From an uncultured Ruminococcus sp. (lineage in GTDB: Bacteria > Bacillota > Clostridia > Oscillospirales > Ruminococcaceae), in NCBI GenBank assembly GCA_900315755.1, contig ONAI01000001.1:127387-191386 (forward strand): 64,000 nucleotides of DNA. Direction: 5' to 3'. The notes under the pieces are model-generated. The model saw only the letters and a program-made list of their open reading frames with translations. It made no database searches and had not been told where the DNA came from. The position numbers were made by a program, and so were the translations under genes. Every line of letters begins with the position of its first letter. The stretch's first letter is position 1. Positions 61,281-64,000 of this stretch are shown in pieces.

Positions 61281-61970
61281 CTATTCCTCTTCCATAGCCT
61301 CAGACATAAACAGTGAGGTGAGGAATACAAATACATATGCCTGTATACATCCATCAAACACATCGAAATAGAAGCTGAATACCAGCGGAACTCCGACAGG
61401 TACAAGAAGCTTTATGAACTCCATGATAACGAATGCACCGAGGACATTTCCGAAAAGTCGCATACAAAGTGAGAGCGGCTTGATAACAAGTTCAAGAAGA
61501 TTCAGCGGAAGCATGAAAGCCATCGGCTCTGTGAAGCTTTTCAGCCATTTCTTCAAGCCTTTTTCACGAATACCGCTGAACTGTATCAGCAGTATCGAAA
61601 ATATAGCCAGAGTTGCAGTAACACCGAGGTCTTTTGTCGGCGGGCGAAGCCCGAAAAGACCGATAACGTTTGAAATACCTATGTAAATCAGAAGTGTTTC
61701 CAGAACAGGCAGATACTTCTTTCCCTTTTTGCCGAGTATTTCAATAAAGAAATCGTCCATCCAGCATATAAAGCCTTCGATTATACACTGTGCTCCTTTC
61801 GGAACTATTTTCATGGTTTTTGTGAATATTATTGAAGCTATCACCAGAAAAGCCATTATTATCCATGTCATAACACAGGATTCAGGAACGGGGATTCCTC
61901 CGAAGATCGGTATCTCAAAAGAAGTCCGGCATTCCAGTTCTTCCATAAGCTTATCGGCAAGATCACCCAT
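61281..61970 (-). CDS. atpB: ATP synthase a subunit
   Basis: 229 residues; ATG at 61968-61970 with AGAAGGTG upstream. Five helices; conserved essential Arg in LSLCMRLFGNVLGA and C-terminal FDVFDGCIQAYVFVFLTSLFM. Ion channel of Fo. First gene of the operon, behind the promoter at 62053-62081. Confidence 0.94.
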   Translation of the reverse strand: MGDLADKLMEELECRTSFEIPIFGGIPVPESCVMTWIIMAFLVIASIIFTKTMKIVPKGAQCIIEGFICWMDDFFIEILGKKGKKYLPVLETLLIYIGISNVIGLFGLRPPTKDLGVTATLAIFSILLIQFSGIREKGLKKWLKSFTEPMAFMLPLNLLELVIKPLSLCMRLFGNVLGAFVIMEFIKLLVPVGVPLVFSFYFDVFDGCIQAYVFVFLTSLFMSEAMEEE

Positions 61971-62052
61971 TTTAACACCTTCTTTCCCACTCAAATCAAG
62001 CAGCTTTTACCGGCATTATCTTATAATGCACTGCCTTTAACCGCCACTATAA

Positions 62053-62081
62053 ATAATATAACATAAATGCTGAAAAGTCAA
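62053..62081 (-). promoter_or_regulatory. Promoter of the ATP synthase operon
   Basis: Reverse strand TTGACT (62076-62081), 17 bp, TATTAT (62053-62058). Confidence 0.7.
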
Positions 62082-62122
62082 GTATTTAACACTAATTCAA
62101 CAATATGAATACGGATATACTC

Positions 62123-62467
62123 CTATTCTTCCGGCTTTGAATTTTCCTCTGCAATACGCAGTGCATTGCTCAGGCGCTCGACTGTGCTCGAATTCAGTTT
62201 TTCAGAAAGTCTGACGCGGTCAAGCTCCTTCTTGAATGCGCCAAGTTCCTCAGCTATCATACGCATATTCTCAGTTGTCTGTATCTGCTTGTCTTCAAGC
62301 GCACAGACACGCTTTATGAGATCATTGATATTTGCGCCGAGGATTTCGTTAGCTTCATTCTGCTTGCTGCCGAACTCCATAAGCTTAGCCGAAGCCTTGA
62401 ACGTTCCTATTTTTTCATGGCCGTCAAAAGTGTGCATTTTTTCATTTGTCAGCTTTAATTCGGACAT
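62123..62467 (-). CDS. Small coiled-coil protein
   Basis: 114 residues, soluble, with heptad-like helices (about 45-105: INDLIKRVCALEDKQIQTTENMRMIAEELGAFKKELDRVRLSEKL). No catalytic motif; family not recognised. 32 bp after the lipoprotein gene and probably cotranscribed. Confidence 0.75.
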   Translation of the reverse strand: MSELKLTNEKMHTFDGHEKIGTFKASAKLMEFGSKQNEANEILGANINDLIKRVCALEDKQIQTTENMRMIAEELGAFKKELDRVRLSEKLNSSTVERLSNALRIAEENSKPEE

Positions 62468-62499
62468 TTCTATCTCCTTTCACGAGACATCCCTGATTA

Positions 62500-63174
62500 T
62501 CAGTCCACTTTGGTGAATTTATATTTATCACCTGAACTGTTACTAATTGAGAGCTTATCGCCGCTCAGATCATATTCCACCATACCAAACAGCATATTCT
62601 CAGATAATACAGTCTTGGATTCAATAAACATCGAACTATCGTATATCTCAAGATTCAGAGGGAATCTTATCTGCATAACGGATTTATCTGTTCCAAGATC
62701 AATATAAACATCAAGAGCGCCTTTTTCAAGTTTTATATCATTATTTGTTTCTGCTTTCTTGTTATAGCCGTTATATACAGAATCGTATACCTGTCCGCTT
62801 TTAAGCTTATATCTTCCGGCAACCTCATCCGCACTTCCCGGCTCGACCTTAGTCATATTCAGTACAGTTTTTCTGTTAACTTCCAGAACAAGCTTTTCGC
62901 CATCGAATTTATAATCGTCCTTTGAAAACGTAGAAGGGCTCATCATGAGACTTCCGTCATCTTTAAGGCACAGAACATCACTGACATCCTGTTCAACGCC
63001 TATCCATCCGGTCGTATCATTTTCAACCCCAAAATCCAGCTTATCTCCGTGCCATTCACCAACAAGCTTTGAAGCATCGCCCTTTTTAAGAGAAGAAGAC
63101 TTGCTTTTTCCGCAGCCGGCTAATGTTCCTGCCGCAACTGCACACCCCATTAATACTGCCAATAATCTCTTCAT
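62500..63174 (-). CDS. Lipoprotein of unknown function
   Basis: 224 residues; start at 63172-63174 with AGAGG eight bases upstream. Lipobox TLAGC (Cys about 19) and a Ser/Lys spacer, then a beta-rich domain (LVGEWHGDKLDFGVEND, SGQVYDSVYNGYNKKAE, LSGDKLSISNSSGDKYKFTKV) of the kind seen in Ruminococcus surface lipoproteins. Role unknown. Four bases after the dehydratase gene. Confidence 0.85.
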   Translation of the reverse strand: MKRLLAVLMGCAVAAGTLAGCGKSKSSSLKKGDASKLVGEWHGDKLDFGVENDTTGWIGVEQDVSDVLCLKDDGSLMMSPSTFSKDDYKFDGEKLVLEVNRKTVLNMTKVEPGSADEVAGRYKLKSGQVYDSVYNGYNKKAETNNDIKLEKGALDVYIDLGTDKSVMQIRFPLNLEIYDSSMFIESKTVLSENMLFGMVEYDLSGDKLSISNSSGDKYKFTKVD

Positions 63175-63178
63175 ATCA

Positions 63179-64000
63179 TCAACCTCTGCACTTTTCGCGC
63201 CAGTAATCAAGCGTATCCTTGATAGTCTGCTCGATAGATATTTCAGCCTTCCAGCCTGTATCAGCATTTATGCGCGAAATATCCGGCTCGATCAAAGGAA
63301 TATCCGAAGCTCTCATCCTTGCAGGATCGTGCTTTACTTCGATCGGAGTTTTTGCCATACCGACCGCAGTATCAAGGATATACTGTATCGTAACAGCTTT
63401 TCCGCGTCCTACGTTATATACCTTTCCGCTCACGCCCTTTTCACCGAGAAGCTTATAAGCCTTAACAACATCCCTGACATCAGTGAAATCTCTCATTGCA
63501 GAAAGGTTTCCCACGGACATAACAGGCTCGTGCATACCAGCCTCGATCTCGGCTATCTGCTTGCAGAAATCAGCGATCACGAATATCGGCAGCTGCTCAG
63601 GACCTGAGTGGTTGAAGGCTCTTACCATAACGATGTCCATTTTATACGCTCTTGCATATATTTCACCGATCATGCCCTGACAGGCTTTTGTTGCGGCATA
63701 GATATTGCCCGGATTAAGAGGCTCGCTCTCGCTCAGCGGACAGGCACCTTCACGAATGAAGCCGTATTCCTCACCCGAACCTATCAGGAGTATCTTCATA
63801 TCCCTGCGCTCGGCATCTCTTGCGGCTTCAAGCACGTTTATAGTGCCGATAATGTTTATCTCGGCAGTAAGCTGAGGCTTTTTCCATGAGACCGATACTG
63901 AACTGAGAGCCGCAAGATGATATATCACATCAGGCTTTATTTCGTCAAGCAAGGGCTTGATCTCGTCTTTTGAAAGAATATCAAGCTTATAGGCTTTACA
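63179..64000 (-). CDS. Extended SDR, GDP-mannose 4,6-dehydratase-like (5' end outside window)
   Basis: The frame continues to the right edge, so the start is missing. Visible: PDVIYHLAALSSVSVSWKKP, catalytic Ser in LLIGSGEEYG, Tyr-Lys in NIYAATKACQG and FTDVRDVVKAY. This matches GDP-mannose 4,6-dehydratases/RMD reductases making GDP-4-keto-6-deoxymannose or rhamnose for cell-surface glycans. The nucleotide-binding GxxGxxG is beyond 64000. Lipoprotein and coiled-coil genes follow on the same strand. Confidence 0.85.
   Translation of the reverse strand, partial: CKAYKLDILSKDEIKPLLDEIKPDVIYHLAALSSVSVSWKKPQLTAEINIIGTINVLEAARDAERRDMKILLIGSGEEYGFIREGACPLSESEPLNPGNIYAATKACQGMIGEIYARAYKMDIVMVRAFNHSGPEQLPIFVIADFCKQIAEIEAGMHEPVMSVGNLSAMRDFTDVRDVVKAYKLLGEKGVSGKVYNVGRGKAVTIQYILDTAVGMAKTPIEVKHDPARMRASDIPLIEPDISRINADTGWKAEISIEQTIKDTLDYWREKCRG

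Overview
The window looks like a chromosome segment of an anaerobic, Gram-positive gut or rumen Firmicute, most probably a Ruminococcus-type member of the Oscillospiraceae. The signs are a secreted GH5 endoglucanase ending in a cellulosomal dockerin, an NfnAB-type electron-bifurcating pair, SpoIVB (endospore programme), AGGAGG-type ribosome sites, strong TTGACA-17-TATAAT promoters, and the Firmicute gene orders dnaX-ybaB-recR next to SRP RNA, rimM-trmD, and a complete F-type ATP synthase operon.

Positions 1-6.9 kb are accessory DNA with defence genes. They hold a decayed Tn916-type integrase end, a small lipoprotein, a stand-alone reverse transcriptase preceded by a structured non-coding region closed by a perfect 15-bp inverted repeat, an upstream small cytoplasmic protein, an XRE regulator fused to a desulfoferrodoxin-like domain, and an McrB/McrC pair in which McrC lacks its usual C-terminal nuclease.

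Positions 6.9-25.8 kb form one natural-product locus. A leftward series of genes (22.8 to 6.9 kb) encodes a radical SAM/SPASM maturase, an acyl-carrier-like protein, a subtilase-DUF1611 fusion, a MacB/FtsX-type ABC protein, a small protein, a BtrH-like papain-fold protein, an unknown protein, a tandem array of nine intact and one broken Cys-rich precursor peptides, a membrane-anchored protein, two ABC exporters, an alpha-oxoamine synthase and a short-chain reductase. A divergent AgrA/AgrC-like two-component system lies at 23.7-25.8 kb. Between them are three leftward promoters with identical geometry, each carrying a pair of TTTAGTNAA direct repeats 21 bp apart and 7 bp upstream of the -35 box. 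This is the expected layout of LytTR-regulator operators. One of these promoters reads over a possible 13-residue peptide. The locus resembles, from memory, the Clo7bot/CcpM and FibroRumin peptide-maturation cassettes named in TIGRFAMs. The large diversified precursor set and the added alpha-oxoamine synthase/reductase/acyl-carrier arm are what make it worth attention.

Positions 25.8-41 kb are mostly housekeeping: tRNA-Thr plus a tRNA fragment, recR-ybaB-dnaX, SRP RNA, purB-rimM-trmD, HPr, spoIVB, an exonuclease with a frameshifted start, and an OmpR-type two-component system with a long Pro/Thr-rich sensor. Positions 41-55 kb hold the dockerin-bearing GH5 enzyme, nfnBA, a LysR regulator, a cell-wall operon (hydrolase, membrane-fused MurF, Ddl, membrane protein, acetyltransferase) and secDF, followed by a cluster of repeats. 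Positions 55-62 kb are the ATP synthase operon with a delta-alpha fusion and an inserted flavin-fold gene. The window closes with a coiled-coil protein, a lipoprotein and a partial sugar-nucleotide dehydratase.
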